From the NCBI GenBank assembly GCA_965222485.1, contig CBDCUC010000039.1:62001-126000 (forward strand): a stretch of 64,000 bases of DNA, read 5' to 3'. Source of the stretch: CBDCUC01 sp965222485 (GTDB lineage: Bacteria; Pseudomonadota; Alphaproteobacteria; Rhizobiales; Hyphomicrobiaceae). Positions 25,655 through 34,200 of the stretch are shown here, piece after piece; position 1 is the first letter of the stretch; each line of letters opens with the position of its first letter. The notes under the pieces are model-generated. The model saw only the letters and a program-made list of their open reading frames with translations. It did not search any database and was not told the origin of the DNA. A program made the position numbers and the translations under genes.

Positions 25655-28333
25655 TTACACAATGCTCGCATCCTCGATGAGCGCGGCGGCCGCCTCGCGC
25701 AATAGGTTGTCGCGTGCCTGTCCCGCCACCGCCTCGCGTCCGATCTCCAACAGGATCGGCACCGACAGAGGCGAAACGCGTTCCAATGCGCAATGCCTGA
25801 TCGCACCTTTTATCCTGCAAAGAAAGTCGCCAAGTCTCGCGATATCCAGAAGGCCGGCAGCTGCATCCGCCCAGGCCGCTTCCAGCAGCACATGGCCGGG
25901 ATCATGGTTGCGTAACACATCGTAAATGAGGTCCGTCGACATCGTCACTTGCCGGCCGGATTTTTCCAGGCCCGGGTGACGCCGCTCGATTAGACCTGAG
26001 ATGACGGCGACGTTGCGAAAGGTGCGCTTCATCAGGTTTGACTCGGCAAGCCAGGATTCCAAGTCGTCACCCAGCATGTCCTCCTCAAAAAGCTCTTCGA
26101 GGTCCAGGTCACCTGTCTGCAGCATTTGTGACAAATCGCCAAAACCCCAGACCGACAGCCCGTAGTCATTTGCGACAAACCCGAGCGGGCGCGCGCCGGC
26201 GCGCTGAAGCCTGCGTGTCAGCAACATGCCGAGTGTCTGATGCGCAAGCCGTCCTTCAAAGGGATAGGCCACGAGATAGTGTTTGTTGGCGCGCGGGAAT
26301 GTCTCAATCAGCACTTCGCATTCTTTTGCGATGGCGGAGGCATCGCTCTGCAGTTCCAGCCACTCGCGCACAGCCTCAGGTAGTTTGCGCCAACTTGTCT
26401 GATCGGCAAGCATGCGCCGCACGCGGGCCGCCAGGTGTGTCGAAAGCGGAAACTTCCCGCCTGCAAAACTAGGGATCATCGGATCCTCGCCTGCCGCTCG
26501 CGACACATAAGCCTGCATGTCTACGAGGCCTTCGAAGCGCAACACTTCTCCGGCAAATGCAAAGGTATCGCCGGGAGAGAGCTGGTCGATGAAACTCTCT
26601 TCCACTTCACCCAACACCCTGCCGCCTGCGAGGGGACGTGGCCCCCCGGTCACGGCACCGGGCACAGGCTCCGTTGCGCCTCGTCTTCCTTTGCGTGGGC
26701 GTGTGAGCCGCACTTTGATCAGCGGATTATCGACAATGGTGCCGGCGTTGAGACGGTAGGTCTGCGCAAGCTTTGGGTGTGCAAGCCGCAATTTCCCATC
26801 TTCCGTTGGCTTCAGTCGCGCATATTTTTCATAAGCCTTGAGCGCATAGCCGCCAGTTGACACGTAGTCGACGACGCGGTCGAACGTTTCGCGCGTGAGC
26901 GCGGCGTACGGCACTGCTGTCGTCACCTCACGATAGAGTTCGTTCGTTTCAAACGGGGCCTGGCAGGCCATGCCGAGAATGTGTTGCGAAAGGACGTCAA
27001 GGGCACCGGTTCGCGTGATGGAGTTGTCCTGCGCACCTGCTTTCGCTGCTTCCAATGCGGCACGGCATTCCAAAACCTCAAACCGGTTGGATGGCACCAG
27101 CAGTGCGCGGGACGGTTCGTCAAGCCTGTGGTTGGAGCGCCCCACGCGCTGCGCCAGGCGGCTTGCACCTTTCGGCGCGCCGATGTGCACGACAAGGTTG
27201 ACGTCTCCCCAGTCGATTCCTAAGTCTAGTGTCGAGGTTGCGACCACGGCATCAAGGCGCCCCTCTGCCATGGCAGCCTCAACCTTGCGCCGTTGCGCCA
27301 CATCAAGCGAGCCATGGTGTAGAGCAATACGCAAATTGTCGTCGTTGATGCGCCAAAGCTCCCGGAACACAAGCTCCGCTTGCATGCGCGTGTTGACAAA
27401 GAGAAGGGACAGCTTGTGCCGCGCAATGGCATCGAGCACCGCCTGCATCGCGTAGCGTGCGGAATGGCCACCCCATGGAACGGGATCATCAAGTTCGAGT
27501 ATATCGATGTCCGGTTCCACCCCTTCGCGCACTTCAACAAGGTCCGCGAGCCGCGTCGTGCCACACGGTGTGTCTTGCGCGACCAAATAGGCGCGCAACA
27601 GGCTTGGCATCGCGACCGTCGCCGATAATCCAATTGTCATCAAATCGCCTGCGATTTTGCGCAGGCGCGCCAGGTCAAGTGCAAGAAGGTCTCCGCGCTT
27701 ATTGCCGCTGAGCGCGTGCAGCTCATCGATGATGATGGTGTCCAGGTCCGCAAAGAGGTAGGACGCATCCTCGTGCGCAAGTAGCAAGGCCACTTGTTCC
27801 GGGGTGGTCAGCAATATGTCGGGTGGACGTCTGCGCTGACGTGTGCGTTTTCCCACCGGCGTATCGGCCGATCGGGTTTCCACGCTGACGTCCAGCCCCA
27901 TGTCCCGGATTGGTGTTTCCAAGTTTCGTGCCACATCGACTGAAAGTGCTTTCAACGGCGAAATGTAGAGTGTCGACAGTCCCGCGCCCTTCCTGGCGCG
28001 CGCAGCCGGAGTATTGCCTTCGGTCCCTACCCTCTTATGCAGCCGCAGGAGGCTTGGCAGAAAGCCTGCCAGCGTCTTGCCCGCTCCAGTCGGGGCGATA
28101 AGCAGTGTGGAACGCCGTGCCGCCGCTTGCCGCACCAGCGCCAACTGATGCGGGCGCACGCGCCAGCCGCGCGCGCCGAACCAATTGTGGAAGAGATCGG
28201 GTAGCAGTGCTCGCGCATCGGCCGCTGCGGCTGTTGGCGCCGCGCGTTGAACGTTGGATTGAGACTGCTTGCGCAAAATTACACCAACCCGACCAGTGAA
28301 GTGGTATCTGTCCGTCGTTCGCCGCCAAACCAT
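25655..28333 (-). CDS. lhr: Lhr-type ligase-associated DEXH-box helicase
   Basis: An approximately 890-aa superfamily 2 helicase. Walker A (Ala-Pro-Thr-Gly-Ala-Gly-Lys-Thr) is near residue 80 and the DEXH box is Ile-Ile-Asp-Glu-Leu-His. Motif VI (Gln-Arg-x-Gly-Arg-x-x-His) follows, and the long C-terminal winged-helix and Lhr core is present. The enzyme translocates on single-stranded DNA and unwinds duplexes in DNA repair. The frame is open to a GTG at 28369; I chose the ATG at 28333, though no start has a good ribosome site, and homology begins near Leu-Leu-Pro-Asp-Leu-Phe about 40 residues later. pdeM follows. Confidence 0.9.
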   Translation of the reverse strand: MVWRRTTDRYHFTGRVGVILRKQSQSNVQRAAPTAAAADARALLPDLFHNWFGARGWRVRPHQLALVRQAAARRSTLLIAPTGAGKTLAGFLPSLLRLHKRVGTEGNTPAARARKGAGLSTLYISPLKALSVDVARNLETPIRDMGLDVSVETRSADTPVGKRTRQRRRPPDILLTTPEQVALLLAHEDASYLFADLDTIIIDELHALSGNKRGDLLALDLARLRKIAGDLMTIGLSATVAMPSLLRAYLVAQDTPCGTTRLADLVEVREGVEPDIDILELDDPVPWGGHSARYAMQAVLDAIARHKLSLLFVNTRMQAELVFRELWRINDDNLRIALHHGSLDVAQRRKVEAAMAEGRLDAVVATSTLDLGIDWGDVNLVVHIGAPKGASRLAQRVGRSNHRLDEPSRALLVPSNRFEVLECRAALEAAKAGAQDNSITRTGALDVLSQHILGMACQAPFETNELYREVTTAVPYAALTRETFDRVVDYVSTGGYALKAYEKYARLKPTEDGKLRLAHPKLAQTYRLNAGTIVDNPLIKVRLTRPRKGRRGATEPVPGAVTGGPRPLAGGRVLGEVEESFIDQLSPGDTFAFAGEVLRFEGLVDMQAYVSRAAGEDPMIPSFAGGKFPLSTHLAARVRRMLADQTSWRKLPEAVREWLELQSDASAIAKECEVLIETFPRANKHYLVAYPFEGRLAHQTLGMLLTRRLQRAGARPLGFVANDYGLSVWGFGDLSQMLQTGDLDLEELFEEDMLGDDLESWLAESNLMKRTFRNVAVISGLIERRHPGLEKSGRQVTMSTDLIYDVLRNHDPGHVLLEAAWADAAAGLLDIARLGDFLCRIKGAIRHCALERVSPLSVPILLEIGREAVAGQARDNLLREAAAALIEDASIV

Positions 28334-28477
28334 GGCTCGCACAGCGCTGCCAAGTATGTTATCTCGCACACCGGCGCATCTTGGCCATCCGCCACAGGCG
28401 GCACCCTCGCCACAGGGCCTTGTGAGGTAGTGAGCCGGCCTGGTGCAACTTTATGAGAAACGAGGACCAAAACCACC

Positions 28478-28771
28478 ATGGACCGCGATACCCTTTTCGG
28501 GGGAAACCCGCTCGGCGTATTTGTGCGCCTGGTTGTGCTTTCCATCGTTGTCGGCATTGTTCTTTCAGCCCTGGGTATTACGCCCAAGAACTTGTTCTAT
28601 CATTTGAACCTGCTGGCGCAGCGTCTTTATGACATGGGGTTCGGGGCCATAGAATGGATCTTCGGATACCTCATTCTCGGCGCCATGGTGGTCGTGCCGA
28701 TCTGGTTCATTGCCCGGCTATTTGGCCTGTTGGGCCAGACCTCCGACAAATCAGGTAACGGCCGCTCCTGA
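28478..28771 (+). CDS. DUF6460 small membrane protein
   Basis: A 97-aa protein with two hydrophobic segments (about 13-36 and 58-84) separated by an amphipathic stretch. It matches the DUF6460 pattern of Hyphomicrobiales (Phe-Gly-Gly-Asn-Pro-Leu-Gly-Val...Val-Val-Pro-Ile-Trp-Phe/Leu-Ile). GAGGA precedes the ATG at 28478. The function is unknown. It lies divergent from the helicase and 100 bp upstream of the MATE transporter in the same direction. Confidence 0.8.
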   Translation: MDRDTLFGGNPLGVFVRLVVLSIVVGIVLSALGITPKNLFYHLNLLAQRLYDMGFGAIEWIFGYLILGAMVVVPIWFIARLFGLLGQTSDKSGNGRS

Positions 28772-28873
28772 CACCTGACCGCCCTTACAGATTGTCCGTG
28801 ACCTCTTGACATTGAGCGGTGCACGTTTTGCGCGGGCGTCAGTGTTGCAATTGGCTGGAAAGGACGGAAGCCC

Positions 28874-30232
28874 GTGCAGCTGAGGCGGAGCCGCCAAGGC
28901 GAATATAGCCACGCCAGTATTTTGGCCGTTGCATTTCCGATTATGCTGTCGGGGGCTACAACGCCTCTTGTCGGCTTTGTCGATACTATGGTGATCGGCC
29001 GGCTGGGCCAGGCCCATTTGATCGGTGCCGTTGCCGTATCGGCCAACGTTTTCTCTCTTGTCTATTGGCTCTTTGGTTTTCTTCGCATGGGAACAACCGG
29101 GCTTACAGCACAAGCTGTCGGTGCTGGCGATGCCAGAGAGGTTGCGTCCAACCTTTATCGTCCGGCGCTGATTGCGCTATGTGCTGGTCTAGGCCTAATC
29201 CTGCTGCAATGGCCCATTGCGGCCATAGCATTCTGGTGTGTGGGTGCCTCCGCGGAAGTGGAGGTGCATGCGCGTGAATACTACGCAATCCGTATTTGGG
29301 CGGCGCCCGTTGCGCTCATCAACTATGTACTTGTCGGTTGGATGATCGGCCGTGCACGCGCCATGCATGCCTTTCTACTTCAGCTTCTTCTTAATCTGAC
29401 GAATCTTGCGTTGTCGGTCGTTTTTGTGGTCGGCTTGGGTGCTGCCGTTGCCGGCGTGGCATGGGCGGCGGTCATCGCAGAGTGCATTGCGGCAACAGTT
29501 GGGCTTTACCTGGCACATCGGCACCTAGGGCAAAAGGCGCAGCTCACGAACTGGGCCCGCGTCGCCGATGGCGCGAAATTGCGCGCTCTCTTCAACGTCA
29601 ACGCCGATATTTTGGTGCGGACATTGTGCCTGTTGCTGGTTTTCTTCTTCTTTACTGCGCAAGGCGCCAGGTCCGGCGACGTAGTGCTCGCCGCCAACGC
29701 CATACTGCATTCCATGGCCTTGATTACGGTTTATCTGCTCGACGGTTACGCAACTGCGGCCGAAACCTTTGTCGGGCAGTCCGTTGGCGCACGCGACTGG
29801 CATCGCTACCGGAGCGCTTTGTGTCGCACAAGCCTTTGGGCAGGAATGACGGCGCTCGTGATGTCGCTTGCCCTTTGGGTGTCTGGACCTGCGATCATTG
29901 CCGTTATGACGACAAGCGAGGAGGTTCGCAAAAGCGCGGAGAGTTATCTGATCTGGCCGGCACTGACGCCGATTGTCGGCGTCTGGTGCTTTCAGCTCGA
30001 TGGTGTTTTCGTTGGTGCCACCCGATCTGCGGACATGCGCAACATGATGCTCCTCAGTGCGGCCACCTTTTTCGCGGTTTGGGCGCTCCTACACTCGGCG
30101 TATGGCAATCATGGACTGTGGATGGCCGTAATGACCTTTTACGCCGTCCGCGCATTTGCCTTGGCTGCACGGCTGCCAGCACTCGAACGAGCGATATTCG
30201 CTAACTCTCGCGACCCCCTACGGCAACGTTGA
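28874..30232 (+). CDS. MATE-family efflux transporter (DinF-like)
   Basis: A 452-aa, roughly 12-helix inner-membrane exporter of the MATE family that expels cationic drugs or metabolites in exchange for Na+ or H+. The first helix carries Ala-Phe-Pro-Ile-Met-Leu-Ser-Gly-Ala-Thr-Thr-Pro-Leu and the loop after it Gly-Arg-Leu-Gly, typical of the DinF branch; the two six-helix halves are visible. It starts at GTG 28874 with GGACGGA upstream. It ends about 30 bp from the convergent pyrD gene. The substrate is unknown. Confidence 0.88.
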   Translation: MQLRRSRQGEYSHASILAVAFPIMLSGATTPLVGFVDTMVIGRLGQAHLIGAVAVSANVFSLVYWLFGFLRMGTTGLTAQAVGAGDAREVASNLYRPALIALCAGLGLILLQWPIAAIAFWCVGASAEVEVHAREYYAIRIWAAPVALINYVLVGWMIGRARAMHAFLLQLLLNLTNLALSVVFVVGLGAAVAGVAWAAVIAECIAATVGLYLAHRHLGQKAQLTNWARVADGAKLRALFNVNADILVRTLCLLLVFFFFTAQGARSGDVVLAANAILHSMALITVYLLDGYATAAETFVGQSVGARDWHRYRSALCRTSLWAGMTALVMSLALWVSGPAIIAVMTTSEEVRKSAESYLIWPALTPIVGVWCFQLDGVFVGATRSADMRNMMLLSAATFFAVWALLHSAYGNHGLWMAVMTFYAVRAFALAARLPALERAIFANSRDPLRQR

Positions 30233-30261
30233 CGACACCAAGGGGGCTGATCACACAATGA

Positions 30262-31365
30262 TTAGACCGCCTCAATCGGTTTCGCGGCCCACGTCGCTGC
30301 GTCGCGGCCGCAAAGTTGGCCGATGCTGGAAACCTCCTTGTCGCGGCATGCTTGTGCCAGGCGCGTTTTGATCTCGGCAATGAGGTCCGGCCCCTGAAAG
30401 ATCAGCCCGGTGTAAAGCTGCAGCAGCCGCGCCCCGGCTTCGATTTTTGCAAGAGCTGAATTGCCGTCCGATAGTCCGCCGATGCCGATGAGGGGAATTT
30501 TGCCCCCCGTTTCCTGATAGACGCGCGCAAGCATAACGGTTGATCGATGAAACAGCGGCCGTCCCGATAATCCGCCTTCCTCGCTGACAAACTTTCCTAC
30601 AACACCTTGTCGCGACAGCGTCGTGTTGGAAACGGCAATGCCGTCAACGCCGTGGGCCACGAGGTGCGCAGTGACACCTGCCACGTCGTCTTCAGCCAGG
30701 TCGGGCGATATCTTGACGATCACCGGCCGCCGCACAGACGTGGCCTTCTCCAGCTTTTCGCGACGCTCCATCAGACGCCCGAGAAGTCCATCCAGCGCCT
30801 CTGGCGCCTGCAGATCGCGAAGTCCCGGCGTATTTGGCGAGGAGATGTTGACCGTGAAATAGCTGGCGACGTCGTAAAAGGTATCAAGTCCGGCAACATA
30901 ATCGCCGATGCGGTCCTGCGATGTCTTATTGGCTCCGATGTTGATGCCGACGATCCCGCTACGTCCTTGATCAGCCCGCCGGCGCAAACGTTCCAGCGCC
31001 GCGGCATGCCCCTCATTGTTGAACCCAAGCCTATTGATGACCGCACCGGCCGTAGCGATGCGGAACACGCGCGGACGCGCATTTCCCGGCTGGGCCAACG
31101 GCGTCACCGTACCGATCTCGGCAAAACCGCATCCCATCCCCAACATGGCATCCACAACACGCCCATTCTTGTCAAAGCCGGCGGCGATTCCCAGTGGATT
31201 GGGAAATTCGAGACCAAAGACTGTCTGCACCAGACTTGCGTCATCGCGGCCGGAAAAACCCGGAAAGACGCCAGCCTCCAGAGACTTCAGCGTGATCTCA
31301 TGAGCGGTTTCGGGGTCGAATGCGTGCAGCACCGGCCGCACGAAGTCGAACAGTCTGCCTTGCAC
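30262..31365 (-). CDS. pyrD: Dihydroorotate dehydrogenase (quinone)
   Basis: A class 2, membrane-associated dihydroorotate dehydrogenase of 367 aa that oxidises dihydroorotate to orotate and passes electrons to quinone. FMN-binding and catalytic motifs are visible: Asn-Pro-Leu-Gly-Ile-Ala-Ala-Gly-Phe-Asp-Lys-Asn-Gly, Asn-Ile-Ser-Ser-Pro-Asn-Thr-Pro-Gly-Leu-Arg with the catalytic Ser of this class, and Ala-Val-Ser-Asn-Thr-Thr. The N-terminal amphipathic helix marks class 2. The start is GTG 31365, with GGAGGA upstream. The DUF952 gene ends 3 bp before it, so the two form an operon. Confidence 0.95.
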   Translation of the reverse strand: MQGRLFDFVRPVLHAFDPETAHEITLKSLEAGVFPGFSGRDDASLVQTVFGLEFPNPLGIAAGFDKNGRVVDAMLGMGCGFAEIGTVTPLAQPGNARPRVFRIATAGAVINRLGFNNEGHAAALERLRRRADQGRSGIVGINIGANKTSQDRIGDYVAGLDTFYDVASYFTVNISSPNTPGLRDLQAPEALDGLLGRLMERREKLEKATSVRRPVIVKISPDLAEDDVAGVTAHLVAHGVDGIAVSNTTLSRQGVVGKFVSEEGGLSGRPLFHRSTVMLARVYQETGGKIPLIGIGGLSDGNSALAKIEAGARLLQLYTGLIFQGPDLIAEIKTRLAQACRDKEVSSIGQLCGRDAATWAAKPIEAV

Positions 31366-31368
31366 GAT

Positions 31369-31770
31369 CTATAAATCCTCCGGCAAAACAGGATTGAGAT
31401 TATCATCTAGCGCCAGCGCATGACTGGCGCGCGCCAAACCAGTTGGCAAGTCTCCATAATAATGAGGGAAGAGATCGCCGCCTCGCGCCACTTCCCACTT
31501 CAAGCTCTCACCCAGATCGTCCGCAGCAAACACAACGAGCAGTAGATTTCGTTTTCCGCTGAAGTACTTGGCTGCCGTTCCTGCCAGCTGGTGCGCCGCC
31601 GACAGATGAATGAACCCGTCGCGCTTGTCGTCCTCAGAGCCAACGTACTGTCCTCTCTCGCAAGCTTGGCGCCAGTCATTTGCATCCAGAATTTTGTAGA
31701 CGTGCTCAGGCGCGTCGGTGTTTGGCCGTCTATGCATTCCCACTTGTCCAAGCTTGCTTTCGGTCGCCAT
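31369..31770 (-). CDS. DUF952 domain protein
   Basis: The ATG at 31770 gives 133 aa; the frame is open to a TTG at 31794. The DUF952 pattern is clear: Val-Tyr-Lys-Ile-Leu near the start, Asp-Gly-Phe-Ile-His-Leu-Ser-Ala in the middle, then Leu-Leu-Leu-Val-Val-Phe, and Phe-Pro-His-Tyr-Tyr-Gly-Asp-Leu-Pro near the end. The family is small, cytosolic and of unknown activity, and in alphaproteobacteria it is commonly found directly upstream of pyrD, as here (3-bp gap, same strand). Confidence 0.85.
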   Translation of the reverse strand: MATESKLGQVGMHRRPNTDAPEHVYKILDANDWRQACERGQYVGSEDDKRDGFIHLSAAHQLAGTAAKYFSGKRNLLLVVFAADDLGESLKWEVARGGDLFPHYYGDLPTGLARASHALALDDNLNPVLPEDL

Positions 31771-31979
31771 CACGGACCGTAGCTTGCAGATCAAAAAGTG
31801 CCACCGATGGCTCTCAGAATAAGGTGATCTGCTAGAAAGATGAATTCCGGGACTTCAAGTGCTGTGTTAGCATAACCAAGGTGAAATGAAACCTGAGTAC
31901 CGACGCCCTCGCGTCACCGTCACGCCAGCATGCCTGGGCCGAGATATTATTAGTCCAAATTAGTACGATTGAAGGATCA

Positions 31980-33857
31980 ATGCCCAATCGCTTGCAAACA
32001 AGTGCACACACTCTTGCGGAGTTATTTGCTGACCCTTTTGCATTTTCCATCCCGGGTTACCAGCGTGCATTCTCCTGGCCGTTGGCGGAAGCTGAACGTT
32101 TGCTTGACGACATCGCGACGGCGAGCGGAATTGAAGGCGACAGCACGCGTGAGACCGACTACTTCCTGGGCACAATACTGCTGATGCAGGATGATGCCGA
32201 GGAACAGCAGGCCCTCCCCGTGGACTCCGAAGCGAAAGCGGCTGCATCCCGATGGTCTACCCAACCCTTCAGGCGGGTTTTGCGCCGGAAGAGCGCTGAA
32301 CCGGCGTCGGAAATCTCCGATCCCACCGTTCAGCAGGTGCCGCGACCATTTGATATTGTCGACGGGCAGCAGCGGATTCTAACCCTTCTCGTGCTCGCGG
32401 CAGTCTTGCGCGATTTTGAGCCCTCCTCCACCAGCGGCCAAGCCGTCGACCTGGACAGCATGGTGCGAATTGGAGGTCTGCGAAGCATCTCTGGGCAGTC
32501 TGGCGACGCCCCACGGCCGTCCGTGGCCGGCAAGCGTCCTCGCATTGTTCGTCCCCATGACCCATCAGATTTCTTCGCACGCTATGTGGCCCTGCCCGGC
32601 AGCTGTTTGAGTGCGCCTGAAGACACTGAAGTCCTGAGCACTGAGGAACAATTGATACTCAGTGTCAGGGATCACTTTGTTGAAGAGGTGTCTCGCCTCA
32701 GCAGCGATCAGCGCCAAAAGCTGATCGCCTATATGCGTAATGATTGCCATGTTGTCGTTATCACAACGCAGGATATCGATCGGGCCCATCATATGTTCAT
32801 GGTGCTAAACGATCGTGGCCGGCCGTTGGAATACAACGACATAATAAAGGCAGAGATCCTGCGCGGGTTACCCGCTGGTGAGCGCGAAGAGGCGCGCACG
32901 ATCTGGTCCGAGGGCGAGCGACGGCTTTCGGGTCATTTTTCCGATTTCTTTTCTCACCTGCGCTTGGCGGAGGGGCACGGTGGGCACAGGATCATATCCG
33001 GAATTCGTGCTGCCATTGCCGCAGCAGGCGGCGGCGGGCCGTTTCTCACGGATGTATTTGCGCCCTATGCCGACAGCTTTGAAAAGATTCTCAGCGTCAG
33101 CGGGGAGCGGTGCACACTGCCCGATCAGATCCGTGCTCCCATCGTGTCGATGTCTCGCCTCAACAGTTCGGAGTGGATCCCCTCCACAATGCTGGTCTTA
33201 ATGCGCTATGCAGAAAGTCCCGAGCAAGCGGCCAACCTGCTGACGGGCATTGAAAAGTACGCCTATCTGCTGAGACTTCTCTGTTTAAGTGGAGGGAAGC
33301 GCCAGACTCGCTTCCGTCAGGTGGCGAAAGCCATTCACAGCAACCAGGATTGGTCTCAGATTAGTGCGTCCATCCAATTGACACGCGATGAAGTACGCAA
33401 CGTGCAGAATAATTTGAAGGATCTGCATGGCCGGAGCCTGCAGTCGTGTAAGCTCGTTTTGTTGCGTTTGAACGACGAATTGGACGGCCACACGCTCAAT
33501 ATTGACCCGAAAGACTACAGTGTAGAGCACATTCTACCGCAGCGACCCAAGGCCAAGAGTGAATGGTGCCAGTCCATTCCGGACCTTAGACAGCGAATGG
33601 TGAGTACAGCGGCGCTGGGCAATCTCGGGTTGATCACGGCTGATCAGAACCAGCGCGCACGCAATGAGGATTTCTCCAAGAAGCTTGAAATCTACAAGAC
33701 CCCTGAGAATGGAAAGCCCATTCTGGCAATCACCCGCCAGGTGTTTGGCGCTGACAATTGGGGTCCAAAGCAGATCAGTGAGCGCGATCTTGCGCTAAAA
33801 GCGCTCGTCTCGCGCGTTTGGAATATCGATCTGCCCGAGCTGCGCAAAGCTAGCTAG
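31980..33857 (+). CDS. GmrSD-like DUF262/DUF1524 protein (type IV restriction family)
   Basis: A 625-aa single-chain protein with an N-terminal DUF262 domain (Ile-Pro-Gly-Tyr-Gln-Arg-x-Phe-Ser-Trp near residue 24, Phe-Leu-Gly-Thr-Ile near 62, and the nucleotide-binding Asp-Gly-Gln-Gln-Arg near 127). The C-terminal DUF1524 HNH-like nuclease domain carries Val-Glu-His-Ile-Leu-Pro-Gln near 517, then Leu-Gly-Asn-Leu and a final Asn/Lys/Tyr pattern. GmrSD enzymes cut modified (glucosylated hydroxymethyl-cytosine) phage DNA using NTP; other DUF262 proteins occur in wider defence systems. AAGGA precedes the ATG at 31980. No methyltransferase or partner subunit is adjacent, so it is probably a solitary defence gene. 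The phage target is inference. Confidence 0.85.
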   Translation: MPNRLQTSAHTLAELFADPFAFSIPGYQRAFSWPLAEAERLLDDIATASGIEGDSTRETDYFLGTILLMQDDAEEQQALPVDSEAKAAASRWSTQPFRRVLRRKSAEPASEISDPTVQQVPRPFDIVDGQQRILTLLVLAAVLRDFEPSSTSGQAVDLDSMVRIGGLRSISGQSGDAPRPSVAGKRPRIVRPHDPSDFFARYVALPGSCLSAPEDTEVLSTEEQLILSVRDHFVEEVSRLSSDQRQKLIAYMRNDCHVVVITTQDIDRAHHMFMVLNDRGRPLEYNDIIKAEILRGLPAGEREEARTIWSEGERRLSGHFSDFFSHLRLAEGHGGHRIISGIRAAIAAAGGGGPFLTDVFAPYADSFEKILSVSGERCTLPDQIRAPIVSMSRLNSSEWIPSTMLVLMRYAESPEQAANLLTGIEKYAYLLRLLCLSGGKRQTRFRQVAKAIHSNQDWSQISASIQLTRDEVRNVQNNLKDLHGRSLQSCKLVLLRLNDELDGHTLNIDPKDYSVEHILPQRPKAKSEWCQSIPDLRQRMVSTAALGNLGLITADQNQRARNEDFSKKLEIYKTPENGKPILAITRQVFGADNWGPKQISERDLALKALVSRVWNIDLPELRKAS

Positions 33858-34021
33858 CCCCCCATTCGCCGATAGGATTGCACCGTCGCCGTTTCGTTGC
33901 GCCGCAAAAACTCCGGTTGGCCCAATGCCTTTGCAAGCCTGATGGCACGAGCCACCGCTTCAAGGGCGATCGTGGGGATCGCGTGTCGTGGCCTAAAGGT
34001 AACTGAGAGGCGCTGGGTGGC
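33854..34021 (-). pseudogene. C-terminal remnant of an unidentified protein
   Basis: On the minus strand an open frame of 55 codons runs from just after a TGA (34022-34024) to a TAG at 33854-33856. It has no ATG and no ribosome site, but the reading looks coding: a helical segment Ile-Ala-Leu-Glu-Ala-Val-Ala-Arg-Ala-Ile-Arg-Leu-Ala-Lys-Ala-Leu-Gly followed by Pro-Glu-Phe-Leu-Arg-Arg-Asn. I do not recognise the family. It overlaps the last 4 bp of the GmrSD-like gene and may be the tail of a gene truncated when that gene inserted. Confidence 0.35.
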
Positions 34022-34200
34022 TCACATTCCCTGCTAAACGAGGACAAGTGTATCTTTTTCCTGTAATTGCGAGGTTGCGGGCAGGGCCTGTACGATCGTG
34101 CGCGATAGCTGGCAGCAATCGTGCCACAAATCGACTGGGCGAAAGCCCGGCCAGCAGTACCTGACTAGGTTCGAAGTGACGGCAACGGGAGTATGGTGGT
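33858..34200. other. Intergenic between GmrSD-like gene and membrane protein
   Basis: Besides the remnant described at 33854-34021, the remaining 180 bp show nothing recognisable; they must hold the promoter of the following gene. Confidence 0.35.

Noticed and set aside
33850..34047. 65-codon minus-strand frame with an ATG
   Set aside because: Ser/Arg/Pro-rich and not protein-like; the coding-looking remnant is in a different frame of the same strand.
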